Assembly: GCA_005790605.1 (NCBI GenBank) | Contig: SXUI01000020.1 | Coordinates: forward strand, 1-54,367 | DNA length: 54,367 nucleotides | DNA from: Planctomycetia bacterium | GTDB taxonomy: Bacteria > Planctomycetota > Phycisphaerae > Phycisphaerales > SM1A02 | Direction of reading: 5' to 3' | Shown here: in pieces, positions 9,162-16,972 of the stretch | Position numbering within the stretch: position 1 is the first letter of the stretch | Layout: each line of letters begins with the position of its first letter | Notes under the pieces: generated by a model | The model's database searches: none | Told to the model about the DNA's origin: nothing | What the model saw: only the letters and a program-made list of their open reading frames with translations | Position numbers and translations under genes: made by a program

Positions 9162-10241
9162 TCAGACCGCGTACTCGCGGCCAAATCGATTGGTGATGAA
9201 GTCCTCATAGCGGATGTCCTCCATCCGAATGAAGCCCTTCTGCGGCAGTTTCCCTGCGGCAAGGAGATCGAGCGCAGCGCACACACCAGCAGCGGTCGTG
9301 ATCTGAATGCCAGTCCAATGCTTGCCGTCGAATGTGCGCGCTGGGATGCGTCGAGCGTCCGTCTTCTCGACGAGGCGTCCGTTCTCGATTCCAATCGCAA
9401 CGCACACCGTCACAATCACATCATCGTTGGTTGCGGGAATCGCGCGGTCAAACACCGAGCACAACTCCTCGCGCTTGTCGATGAAACCAAGGTCGTGGAG
9501 CAAGAACTTCATGAGATTGCAGTGACCTGGGTACCGGATTGTCTTGTAGTTGACGCTGCGCGCCTTGCCAGACAATGACTCCGCGAGTGATCCGAGACCG
9601 CCTGAAGTATTGAACGCCTCGTACTCCGTGCCATGAATCGTAAAGCGCTCGAGGTTCTCAAGCGGAGGAAGCAGCGTCATCTTTCCATCCACGAGCGCTT
9701 CGCAGGGATTGCAGTACTCATTGATGAGACCGTTCGTCGACCAAGTCATGTTGTACTTCAATTGATTCGACGGGAACTGCGGCAGCGCGCCAACGCGGCA
9801 ACGAAGCTCGTGAATCTCAGACATCGGTGCGGCGAGATGATTCGCCGCGATCGTGATGTATCCAGGAGCTAGCCCGCACTGCGGAATGAATGCGGCCGAA
9901 GCGCCTTGCGCGAGCGCCATCACGCTCTTCGTCACGGCAACATCCTCCGTCAAGTCGAGATAGTGCACCCCGTTCGCTTTCGCTCGCGATGCAATGAGTG
10001 TGTTGCAGAAAAAGGGCGCGCATGAAATGACCGCCCACGCAGACTTCAACGCCGCATCGAGTTGCGCAGCATTTTGAAAGTCGATCGTCGAACCGGTCGT
10101 ATTGGGAAGGCCTTCGACCGCCGTGCGCCATGATGGCTCGTGCGCATCCACCACGCGGACCGCGTACTCGCCGGTCTTCGCGAGGAAGTGCGCAGTCATC
10201 TTGCCAATTTTGCCTGCTCCGATGATCGTCACGGTCTTCAT
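9162..10241 (-). CDS. Saccharopine dehydrogenase family reductase
   Basis: This 359-residue cytoplasmic NAD(P)-dependent protein starts with a Rossmann glycine motif (VTIIGAGKIGKMTAHFLA). It then has the saccharopine-dehydrogenase pattern (SCAPFFCNTLIASRAKANG, VHYLDLTEDVAV, FIPQCGLAPGYITIAA). Later stretches (LRCRVGALPQFP, NTSGGLGSLAESLSGK, TIRYPGHCNLMKFLLHDLG) also fit lysine-ketoglutarate / saccharopine reductase relatives. The exact substrate cannot be assigned; carboxynorspermidine, saccharopine and related iminium reductions are all possible. It follows the Wsp operon on the same strand after a 77-bp gap, so read-through is possible but a functional link is not evident. It converges on the DUF1080 gene. 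Confidence 0.82.
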   Translation of the reverse strand: MKTVTIIGAGKIGKMTAHFLAKTGEYAVRVVDAHEPSWRTAVEGLPNTTGSTIDFQNAAQLDAALKSAWAVISCAPFFCNTLIASRAKANGVHYLDLTEDVAVTKSVMALAQGASAAFIPQCGLAPGYITIAANHLAAPMSEIHELRCRVGALPQFPSNQLKYNMTWSTNGLINEYCNPCEALVDGKMTLLPPLENLERFTIHGTEYEAFNTSGGLGSLAESLSGKARSVNYKTIRYPGHCNLMKFLLHDLGFIDKREELCSVFDRAIPATNDDVIVTVCVAIGIENGRLVEKTDARRIPARTFDGKHWTGIQITTAAGVCAALDLLAAGKLPQKGFIRMEDIRYEDFITNRFGREYAV

Positions 10242-10318
10242 AGCGTTCAGTTCACTCTTGAGGAATGGAATCGAATGGGGGGCGAAGTGTATGCAGGAAG
10301 CGGCAAGGCGCGGCGCTC

Positions 10319-11473
10319 CTACAGCACTATTTCCACCATGGAATAATCATCGTCCCAGGAGTCATTTCCCTGCAATTTCTGAGTATGGGACATCATGCCT
10401 TCGAGCCGCGCATCCGCTGCAGTTTGTTCCATGAATGCAACGAAGGAATCGAAGTCCCACATGCCCCCACTCGGCAGATGGATCTCAAACACGCCGTCGG
10501 AATAGAGATAGAGGCGATCGCCCGTCTGAAGCTGCACGCGCTCTGTCGGAGCGCTGTAGTCAGGCGTGACGCCGATCATGTAGCTCGTCGATTCCAGCCG
10601 CTGCGCATGACCAGCTCGTAACAACAGCGCCGGTGGATGCCCGCCTCCAGCCCAGGTCAGTTCGCGCGCCGACTTCGAGTACACGCCATACCACACCGTG
10701 AAGTACATCCCATGATGGCGCTCCATGGGAAATGCAGCGTTCAGCGCACTCAGGACGCGCGATGGGTCAAGCGCCTGCGCGACATCACTCGCATTGGATC
10801 GGATGAGATTGAGCGCGCTCACGCCCATCAACGCAGGGCCGACGCCATGACCACTCACATCAAGCACATACATCGCGAGATGGTCAGCGTCGATCCAGTG
10901 ATATCCGAAGACATCGCCACCGAGGCTCGCCGACGGAATGAATCGCCAATCCGCGGCGATCTCGCCCTGCATCGGAGCGTCGAGGAGCGAGCGCACGTAC
11001 TCGCTCGCCTTTCGGATTTCTGCGGAGAGATGCGCTTCGCTCGACTGCAACGCTTCGTACGCCGCGTTGCGCTCTAACTGCGCCTTGTATCCGCGCGAGT
11101 GATGCACGACTCGCGCCACAAGTTCCACCGGATCGGGCAACTTGACGATGTAGTCATTCGCTCCGCGCGCGAACGCTTCCGCCTTTGTCGCAGCTTCCTC
11201 CTTTGACGAAAGCACGACAATCGGCACTTCTGCCGTGCTGTGATCGGCGCGATACGCACGCACGAGATCAAGTCCATCGACACCAGGCATCACGAGATCC
11301 TGCAAAATGACTGTGGGTTGAAACGCACGGGCAGTTTCGAGTGCCTTCTGTGGATCGTCGATCGCGAGGTACTCAAGGCCAGCGATGGATGCAAGCATGC
11401 GTCGCACAGCCTCGCCAATGATGCGCTGGTCGTCGACAAGAAGTACGCGATCGGTGAAGTGAGAAAGATCCAT
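10319..11473 (-). CDS. WspR-like receiver fused to PP2C (RsbU/SpoIIE) phosphatase: output of the Wsp operon
   Basis: This 384-residue cytoplasmic response regulator has an N-terminal receiver (residues ~8-125) that closely follows the receiver of Pseudomonas WspR: VDDQRIIGEAVRR, TVILQDLVMPGVDGL with phosphoacceptor Asp59, and ARGANDYIVKLPDPVELVAR with Lys111. A helical linker (~130-165) leads to a PP2C/SpoIIE-type phosphatase instead of the GGDEF domain of WspR. Its metal-binding acidic residues are present: GGDVF (Asp187), DVSGHG (205-210), GGGHPP, YSDG (Asp326) and the terminal DDDYSMV. ATG 11473 is preferred; the frame continues upstream without similarity. It lies 28 bp after wspF in the position where wspR normally sits. 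It should dephosphorylate a phosphoserine or phosphothreonine partner, for example an anti-sigma antagonist; none is seen in the window. Confidence 0.9.
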   Translation of the reverse strand: MDLSHFTDRVLLVDDQRIIGEAVRRMLASIAGLEYLAIDDPQKALETARAFQPTVILQDLVMPGVDGLDLVRAYRADHSTAEVPIVVLSSKEEAATKAEAFARGANDYIVKLPDPVELVARVVHHSRGYKAQLERNAAYEALQSSEAHLSAEIRKASEYVRSLLDAPMQGEIAADWRFIPSASLGGDVFGYHWIDADHLAMYVLDVSGHGVGPALMGVSALNLIRSNASDVAQALDPSRVLSALNAAFPMERHHGMYFTVWYGVYSKSARELTWAGGGHPPALLLRAGHAQRLESTSYMIGVTPDYSAPTERVQLQTGDRLYLYSDGVFEIHLPSGGMWDFDSFVAFMEQTAADARLEGMMSHTQKLQGNDSWDDDYSMVEIVL

Positions 11474-11501
11474 GAATCGTCGTCCGTTCAGCTCTGCGCG
11501 G

Positions 11502-12560
11502 TCAGGCGTGAGGCTTTCTTTGCGCGGAGTCAACGCGCAACGCTGCTCCACATGCGGCTGCGATACTGCCGAGCGGAAGCACCTCATGCGCCGCTCCGAG
11601 CGCGACCGCCGCGCCTGGCATACCCCACACCACGCTCGTCGCCTGATCTTGCGCGATCGTGCGCCAGCCCGCTTGCTTCAGCGCGAGTAATCCACTCGCG
11701 CCGTCCTTGCCCATGCCCGTCAACAACACTGCTACACCCGCAGTGCCATGCAGCGCGTAAGAGTTGAAGAGCGCATCCACACTTGGCTTGTGTAGCGAAT
11801 CTTCGCTCCCGTCCGTTTGCCCGAGCTCGCCGGATGGCTGCAGCGTGAGATGACGATCGTCCCCTGCCACAACGACATCGCCCATTCGCAATCGCTCCCC
11901 TGCTCTCGCGAGGCGCACTTGCACGCCGCTCTTACTCGAGAGCCATCGCGTCAGACCTTCTGTGAAATCGCGCGACACATGCTGCACGATCACAATCGCG
12001 GCAGGGACTGGCTTTGGAAGCGCTGCCAAGATTTCTCCAAGCGCTCGAGGTCCACCGGTCGATGCTCCAAGGAGAATCGTTGGCGTTGCGATGTGCGCTG
12101 CTTGCGCTTTGGGTGCGCGGGGAACGAGCGAGATGACAGGGGTCAAGTCTGCGACTCGAACGATGCGTTTGAGTCGTCGAATGAGTTCGGCGCCGCCTCC
12201 CACCACGCCGTCCCTCGCAAGCGTCGGTGTGTTCACTGCGTCTCTCGCCCCGGCGCCGAGCGCGTCGTATACGAGCGCAGCATTCCCACTCACGGTCGCC
12301 GTGACCACCAGAATCGGAACTGGCGACGCCTTCATGATTCGTCGCGTCGCCTCCACGCCGTCCAAGACAGGCATGATGAGATCCATCAAGATGGCATCCG
12401 GCCTGTCCTTTGCGCATAGGGCGACGGCCTCTTCCCCATCTCGCGCAATCCATGCGGGCTCGAGCATCGGATCGGAACAGATCACCCGACGAAGGGCTTC
12501 GCACGCAAGCGCGAGATCATTCACGATGCCGATTCTGAGGGTCTTCGGTTTCACGCTCAT
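11502..12560 (-). CDS. wspF: WspF-like chemoreceptor methylesterase (CheB family)
   Basis: This is a 352-residue receiver-methylesterase protein that removes methyl groups from the receptor and so adapts or silences the pathway. The receiver begins RIGIVNDLALACEALRR as in Pseudomonas WspF; the phosphoacceptor is Asp60 (AILMDLIMPVLDG). The position of the usual conserved receiver lysine reads GARDAVNTP, without lysine; as I recall WspF is similar there. The esterase domain keeps the Ser-His-Asp triad: Ser167 in GASTGG, His194 in VIVQH, Asp286 in TGMGKDGA. Its start overlaps the wspE stop in an ATGA, so translation is probably coupled. Loss of WspF function locks Pseudomonas Wsp on; the equivalent effect is expected here but is inference. 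Confidence 0.92.
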   Translation of the reverse strand: MSVKPKTLRIGIVNDLALACEALRRVICSDPMLEPAWIARDGEEAVALCAKDRPDAILMDLIMPVLDGVEATRRIMKASPVPILVVTATVSGNAALVYDALGAGARDAVNTPTLARDGVVGGGAELIRRLKRIVRVADLTPVISLVPRAPKAQAAHIATPTILLGASTGGPRALGEILAALPKPVPAAIVIVQHVSRDFTEGLTRWLSSKSGVQVRLARAGERLRMGDVVVAGDDRHLTLQPSGELGQTDGSEDSLHKPSVDALFNSYALHGTAGVAVLLTGMGKDGASGLLALKQAGWRTIAQDQATSVVWGMPGAAVALGAAHEVLPLGSIAAACGAALRVDSAQRKPHA

Positions 12561-14785
12561 GCTTCTGCCTCGCCAATGAGATCACGCACCATTGCGGCGA
12601 AGGACTGGTCTTCAAACGCGCCCTTCGTGAGATATGCATTGGCCCCCGCATGCATTCCTGCGAGCCGGTCCTCCTCTCGATCCTTGTAGGAAACGATAAT
12701 GATCGGCGTCGAAGCAATCGCGACATCAGCGCGCACGGTGCGCGTGAGCTCGATGCCAGTCATGCGCGGCATGTCCACATCGCTCACTAACAAGTCGAAT
12801 CCGCCACCGCGGAGTGCGTAAAGACCATCGACGCCATCGTTGGCCGTCTCAACTTCGTAACCGAGTCGAACAAGAAGTTGTCGCTCGACCTCGCGAACCG
12901 TCGCGCTGTCATCCACGACGAGCACTCGCTTGCGTCGCGCCGACAGTGTGCTGATCGCGCGACGCTTTGCAGCAGGAGACCGACCCTCGGTCAATTGCTG
13001 GCGCATGGAGGACAGGATGTCTTCGCTGTCGACGATGAGTGCTGGCTCTCCGTCCTCACGAATCGCCGCTGCGGAAACATGCGGAACTTTGCCAAGTCGC
13101 GCATCAAGAGTCCGAACAACAAGGTCTTCCTCTCCCACGAAGTCGTCCACTAGGAATCCGTACCAATCTTCGCCGCCGAGCACGACGATGCTCGCGCGTT
13201 CACGCAGGTCCACGGTTCCGAGTTCAAAGAGTGTCGCGGCATCCACAAGACCAACGGAGCGCGTGTCGAGCGGAAACTGCAGGCGCCCCTCGATGGTCGT
13301 CAGTTCTGATGCCGGAATCTGCACCACCCGTTCAATTCGGGCGAGCGGGAAAGCGAATGTCTCACCACTCACTTCCGTCAGCAGTGCGCGAACAACACTC
13401 ACCGTGATTGGAAGCTCTAACTCAAAGACCGTTCCCGTACCGGGAACGCTCTCCACGCGCACACTTCCGCCGACTTCGCGCATCGTGCTTTGCACGACAT
13501 CAAGTCCGACGCCCCTTCCTGAAAGTTCCGTCACGCTCGATGCTGTTGAAAACCCTGGCAAGAAAAGGAACTCCAACACCTCTTGCGTACTCATCGTCGC
13601 GACCATCTCCGCACTCGCGAGCGACTTGCGAACAACGCTCTCCCGTACGCGGTTGGCGAGAATTCCGCGACCGTCGTCGCCAACGCGGATGCGCAGCATG
13701 CCAGCCTCATGCCGCGCAGCAACGCGGAGTACTCCAGAGGAGGGCTTGCCCGCCGCGCGCCGTTCATCTGGCATCTCCATGCCGTGATCGAGCGCATTGC
13801 GAAGAAGGTGATTCAGAGGCGCTTCGAGCCGCGCAAGAATGTCGCGGTCCACTTGCACGGTCTCACCGTCAATCTCAAGTCGCACTTCCTTTCCGAGAGC
13901 ACGCGCGAGATCGCGAACCGTTCTTGGGAGCGCGCCCGTGACATCCGCAAATGGACGCATCCGACTTGAGAGAACTTCGTGATAGAGCGAGTTCGCGGTT
14001 TCTTCGCCTCGGCGGATCGACTCATCGACCGTCACTGTCTGGAGCGCAACCTCAGTGCGCGTGCGCTGCACCATTCGTCGCAACGGAGCGAGCGTAGACG
14101 CATCAATCCCCTGCTGTCGCATCACGGTTCGCAAGCGATCGAGTTCGTCCTCCATTTCAATGACGCGCGACTTCAACGCGCCGGATTGCCGACGCACAAC
14201 CTCCATGCGCCGCGACTCAAGCATCATTTCGCCAGCGAGTTGAAGCAGACGATCGAGTTTTTCGGCCGTCACGCGAACCGCCGAACCGCGCGCCTGCGGC
14301 TCCGTCGGAGGCGCGCTCGCCGCCGTCGGTGCCGCAATCGCCGCCGCGCGTTGGGGCGCAGCTATCGCAGGCCGCTCAAGCTCCACGGATTCAGCAGGCT
14401 TCGAGAGTGCCGCCCCCAGTTCGGCGAGCACGGATGCGTGTGCTTGCATCCACTCCGGAACTTGGGACTCCGAAATCGTCGCAAGCGACGCGAGCACATC
14501 GGTCGCGCGCAGCAATTGGTCGATGCGTGAAGCGGTGGGAGACTCTCGACCTTGCTGCATTGCAACAAGCGTGTCCTCCATGCCGTGCGCAAACTCAACC
14601 ACACGTTCGAGCCCGATCACCTTTGCTGCGCCTTTGATCGAATGCGCTGCGCGCATGAGTGGCTCGATGTCCGAAGGCGATGCGCTTTGCTCAAGCTTGA
14701 TCAATCCAGCGGAAAGCGTCGCCGCATGTTGCTCTGCTTCGCCACGGAAGAGTTCGTAGAGCGAGAAACCACCGAGGTCGCTCAT
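12557..14785 (-). CDS. wspE: WspE-like hybrid histidine kinase (CheA-REC)
   Basis: This 742-residue cytoplasmic CheA-type kinase ends in a receiver. In order: an HPt domain with phosphorylatable His48 (RAAHSIKGAAKV), a P3 dimerisation helix pair, and the ATPase domain (NHLLRNALDHGMEMP, VGDDGRGI, SGRGVGLDVV). A CheW-like P5 domain follows, then a C-terminal receiver (VLVVDDSATVREVERQLL, LLVSDVDMPRMTG, VSYKDREEDR). There is no separate P2 domain. It is expected to phosphorylate the downstream REC-PP2C protein and WspF; the attached receiver may tune or drain phosphate. The start is ATG 14785, with GGAAGGAG seven bases upstream and an ATGA overlap with the wspD stop; the earlier GTG at 14812 is unlikely. 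Confidence 0.93.
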   Translation of the reverse strand: MSDLGGFSLYELFRGEAEQHAATLSAGLIKLEQSASPSDIEPLMRAAHSIKGAAKVIGLERVVEFAHGMEDTLVAMQQGRESPTASRIDQLLRATDVLASLATISESQVPEWMQAHASVLAELGAALSKPAESVELERPAIAAPQRAAAIAAPTAASAPPTEPQARGSAVRVTAEKLDRLLQLAGEMMLESRRMEVVRRQSGALKSRVIEMEDELDRLRTVMRQQGIDASTLAPLRRMVQRTRTEVALQTVTVDESIRRGEETANSLYHEVLSSRMRPFADVTGALPRTVRDLARALGKEVRLEIDGETVQVDRDILARLEAPLNHLLRNALDHGMEMPDERRAAGKPSSGVLRVAARHEAGMLRIRVGDDGRGILANRVRESVVRKSLASAEMVATMSTQEVLEFLFLPGFSTASSVTELSGRGVGLDVVQSTMREVGGSVRVESVPGTGTVFELELPITVSVVRALLTEVSGETFAFPLARIERVVQIPASELTTIEGRLQFPLDTRSVGLVDAATLFELGTVDLRERASIVVLGGEDWYGFLVDDFVGEEDLVVRTLDARLGKVPHVSAAAIREDGEPALIVDSEDILSSMRQQLTEGRSPAAKRRAISTLSARRKRVLVVDDSATVREVERQLLVRLGYEVETANDGVDGLYALRGGGFDLLVSDVDMPRMTGIELTRTVRADVAIASTPIIIVSYKDREEDRLAGMHAGANAYLTKGAFEDQSFAAMVRDLIGEAEA

Positions 14786-15375
14786 CGAAGACTCCTTCCA
14801 AGCATTGTGCACACGCGCGCCGTATCAAGCAGCGCGACGAGCGATGCGTTCGCATTCGCATCGACCCGCACGAGCGCGATGGCGCAGCCATCCGCCGCGC
14901 GAGCCACGGTGGCCGGCGGTGACTGAAATCGAGCCTCCCCCAGACGCAACACGCCCTCGACGAGATCAACTGGAATCGCCCATCGGTCCTGCGCGGCACC
15001 AATCACAACGAATCGCGCTTGTCCGCTCGGCTGAAATTCTGCGAGCCCAAGTGCATGATCGAGTCGACCAACGGCGGTCAGTTCGCCCGCAACATTGGCG
15101 AGCCCGGCAAACACTGCGTTCGTTCGATGTGGAACTCGTCGTACTGTCGTCACCGCAACAACGCGATGCGATTCGCTCGCCTCAAGCGCGAACCGTTCGC
15201 CACCTAACTGAAAGATGAGCAGGCTTCGAAGCGTCCCCTCATGTGCGGGTTCTGGCTGCGCAATGTTGCGTGTATTCGCGGCAACCACACTTGGGTCTAT
15301 GGGGCGCGCAAGCAACTCGCGCATTCGGCCAAAGCCATCCGTGTCCTTCGTTGAGGCAAGTTCGTGATCGCTCAT
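14782..15375 (-). CDS. wspD: WspD-like CheW coupling protein
   Basis: This is a 197-residue CheW-family scaffold protein that links the chemoreceptor to the WspE kinase. A ~45-residue N-terminal extension precedes the CheW fold, seen as SLLIFQLGGERFALEASE, GLANVAGELTAVGRL, RFVVIGAAQDRWAIPVD and VEGVLRL. It is the second of two CheW proteins in the operon, as in the classical Wsp arrangement, and the one placed directly before the kinase. Start and stop both overlap the neighbouring genes in ATGA tetranucleotides, so expression is very probably coupled. No unusual residues are evident. Confidence 0.88.
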   Translation of the reverse strand: MSDHELASTKDTDGFGRMRELLARPIDPSVVAANTRNIAQPEPAHEGTLRSLLIFQLGGERFALEASESHRVVAVTTVRRVPHRTNAVFAGLANVAGELTAVGRLDHALGLAEFQPSGQARFVVIGAAQDRWAIPVDLVEGVLRLGEARFQSPPATVARAADGCAIALVRVDANANASLVALLDTARVCTMLGRSLR

Positions 15376-16514
15376 CGCGCCTCCGCCTCACTCGCGAGAT
15401 GCGCTCTCCACGCGCGCGCACGAAAGCGCTCTGATTCCATTGACCGACCTTGTTGCTCGAGTAAAAGCGCGAGCGACAAGAGCGCAGACTCGCGCCTCTG
15501 CTCAAGATAAAGCGCACGGCGCAGCGACCCCTCCGCCGCAGCCGCGTCGCCAGCCGTAAGCTCGAGAGCAGCCAGCGCCTCATGCAGCGAGGCACACGAT
15601 GGATCTTGCGCAACCGCCGCGCGCGCTTGTTCAAGCGGTGTCTGCGACGCTGCAATCGGAGTCGCGACAGCAATCGGTGCACTCGCGACTGGGGCCTCTA
15701 CGCTCGACGCTGGCGAGAGCGCGATCCACGGCTTCGTGACTGACGCAACTCTCGCCCGCAGCGCGAACGCTCCAACCTCTGCGATCGGCGCGAAGCCCGC
15801 CTGCTCGGCCACACGCATCTCCGCGTGGCCGACGAAGAGCACACCGTCATGCGCAAGGACGGATCGCAGGCGCGCGAGGATTGCAAGTCGCATCGCATCA
15901 GAGAGGTAGATCGCGACATTGCGAAAGAAGATCGCGTCGTAGTGCCCCTGAAGCGGGCAACTTCGCAAATCTCCAGCTTCAAGCGAAATGCGCGAGGCAA
16001 GCGCGCGATCGAGCGCGACGCCCTGCATCGGCGTCGGAAGCGGAACGAAACTCACAGCAGCCCAAGACGGTATCGGCTCACGCACGAGCGTTCCGCTGAA
16101 CGCATTGAGCGCCTGTGCCGCTTCGACACTCTGATCAATCGCGTCAACCGCGATGCATGACGGCGCGAGGCCTGCACTCACGAGAGTCGCCACGATGCTC
16201 GCCGGTTCAGCGAGTCCGCCACTTCCAGCACTCAGCATGCGGCAACCACTCGATCGACCGCGGTACATCCGCCGTAGCAACTCGAAAGACGCCGGATACC
16301 GAAACAGCCAAGTTTCGCTCGGGGCGCACGCGGCGACCACGCGCGAGCGCTCTTCTGCACTTCGCTCAAGCAGCGCAAGGTATGCATCGCAATCGGCGCA
16401 CGCGAGAGCTCGCTGCCGTTCCATCAGAAACGGCGTCAATGCGGCAACACTCACCGCATCTTCTCGGATCGCGCCGCTCCGAGCCAGCCAAGATGCCACT
16501 CGCTCGGCGTTCAT
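15372..16514 (-). CDS. wspC: WspC-like CheR receptor methyltransferase with C-terminal helical repeats
   Basis: This 380-residue protein has a CheR methyltransferase domain (residues ~1-260). A low-complexity Ala/Pro/Val linker follows, then a C-terminal TPR-like region (about 285-370: CASLHEALAALELTAGD, AAEGSLRRALYLEQRRES). The architecture matches WspC, which methylates WspA glutamates using S-adenosylmethionine. Family positions visible are SETWLFRYPASFELLRR and FFRNVAIYLSDAMRLAIL. The SAM-binding motif is unusual: where CheR proteins have a C-S-x-G-E-E-P-Y-S pattern, this one reads SAGSGGLAEPASIV. It overlaps wspB and wspD by ATGA at each end. Confidence 0.87.
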   Translation of the reverse strand: MNAERVASWLARSGAIREDAVSVAALTPFLMERQRALACADCDAYLALLERSAEERSRVVAACAPSETWLFRYPASFELLRRMYRGRSSGCRMLSAGSGGLAEPASIVATLVSAGLAPSCIAVDAIDQSVEAAQALNAFSGTLVREPIPSWAAVSFVPLPTPMQGVALDRALASRISLEAGDLRSCPLQGHYDAIFFRNVAIYLSDAMRLAILARLRSVLAHDGVLFVGHAEMRVAEQAGFAPIAEVGAFALRARVASVTKPWIALSPASSVEAPVASAPIAVATPIAASQTPLEQARAAVAQDPSCASLHEALAALELTAGDAAAAEGSLRRALYLEQRRESALLSLALLLEQQGRSMESERFRARAWRAHLASEAEAR

Positions 16515-16972
16515 CCCGACGCGCCTCCATCCAATGCGGCATCAAGTGGCAAGCGCCGCTGATCCGCCATCAATCGATCGCATCGAATCAATTGCAGTGT
16601 GCCATCTGCATCAGGAATGGTTGGACCAAAGTGCGCGGCGCCGCCAAATCCGAATCCAGGGTGCGCGCACGGCGCATCGAAATCGCGATCGCCTAGCCCT
16701 ATGACTTCTTCGACGAGTAGGCCAAGCGCATCCCCTTCCGGAAGTTGCACCATCACGATTCGCGAGCCCATGCGCAGTTTCGCTGGTGTGCCGACAATCA
16801 TGTGAGCAAGGTCCACGAGTGGAACAAGCGTGCCGCGCCGGTTGAACAACCCAAGCAGCCACTCGGGCCCCCCGTGCGCACTGCGATACTCAACCATCGG
16901 AAGCACTTCGAGAATCTCACTCGCCGCTATCGCGAAGCGCCGGCCTTCAATTTCGAGAAAGAGCGCCTGCAT
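16511..16972 (-). CDS. wspB: WspB-like CheW coupling protein
   Basis: This is a 153-residue single-domain CheW protein. The fold is visible as ALFLEIEGRRFAIAASEI, EWLLGLFNRRGTLVPLVD, IVMVQLPEGDALGLLVEEV and IGLGDRDF. It should join the WspA receptor to the WspE kinase at the membrane array. Its ATG follows the receptor stop directly (TGAATG), and its stop overlaps the wspC start, so it lies in the same transcript. Being first after the receptor gene fits the WspB position. Confidence 0.88.
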   Translation of the reverse strand: MQALFLEIEGRRFAIAASEILEVLPMVEYRSAHGGPEWLLGLFNRRGTLVPLVDLAHMIVGTPAKLRMGSRIVMVQLPEGDALGLLVEEVIGLGDRDFDAPCAHPGFGFGGAAHFGPTIPDADGTLQLIRCDRLMADQRRLPLDAALDGGASG

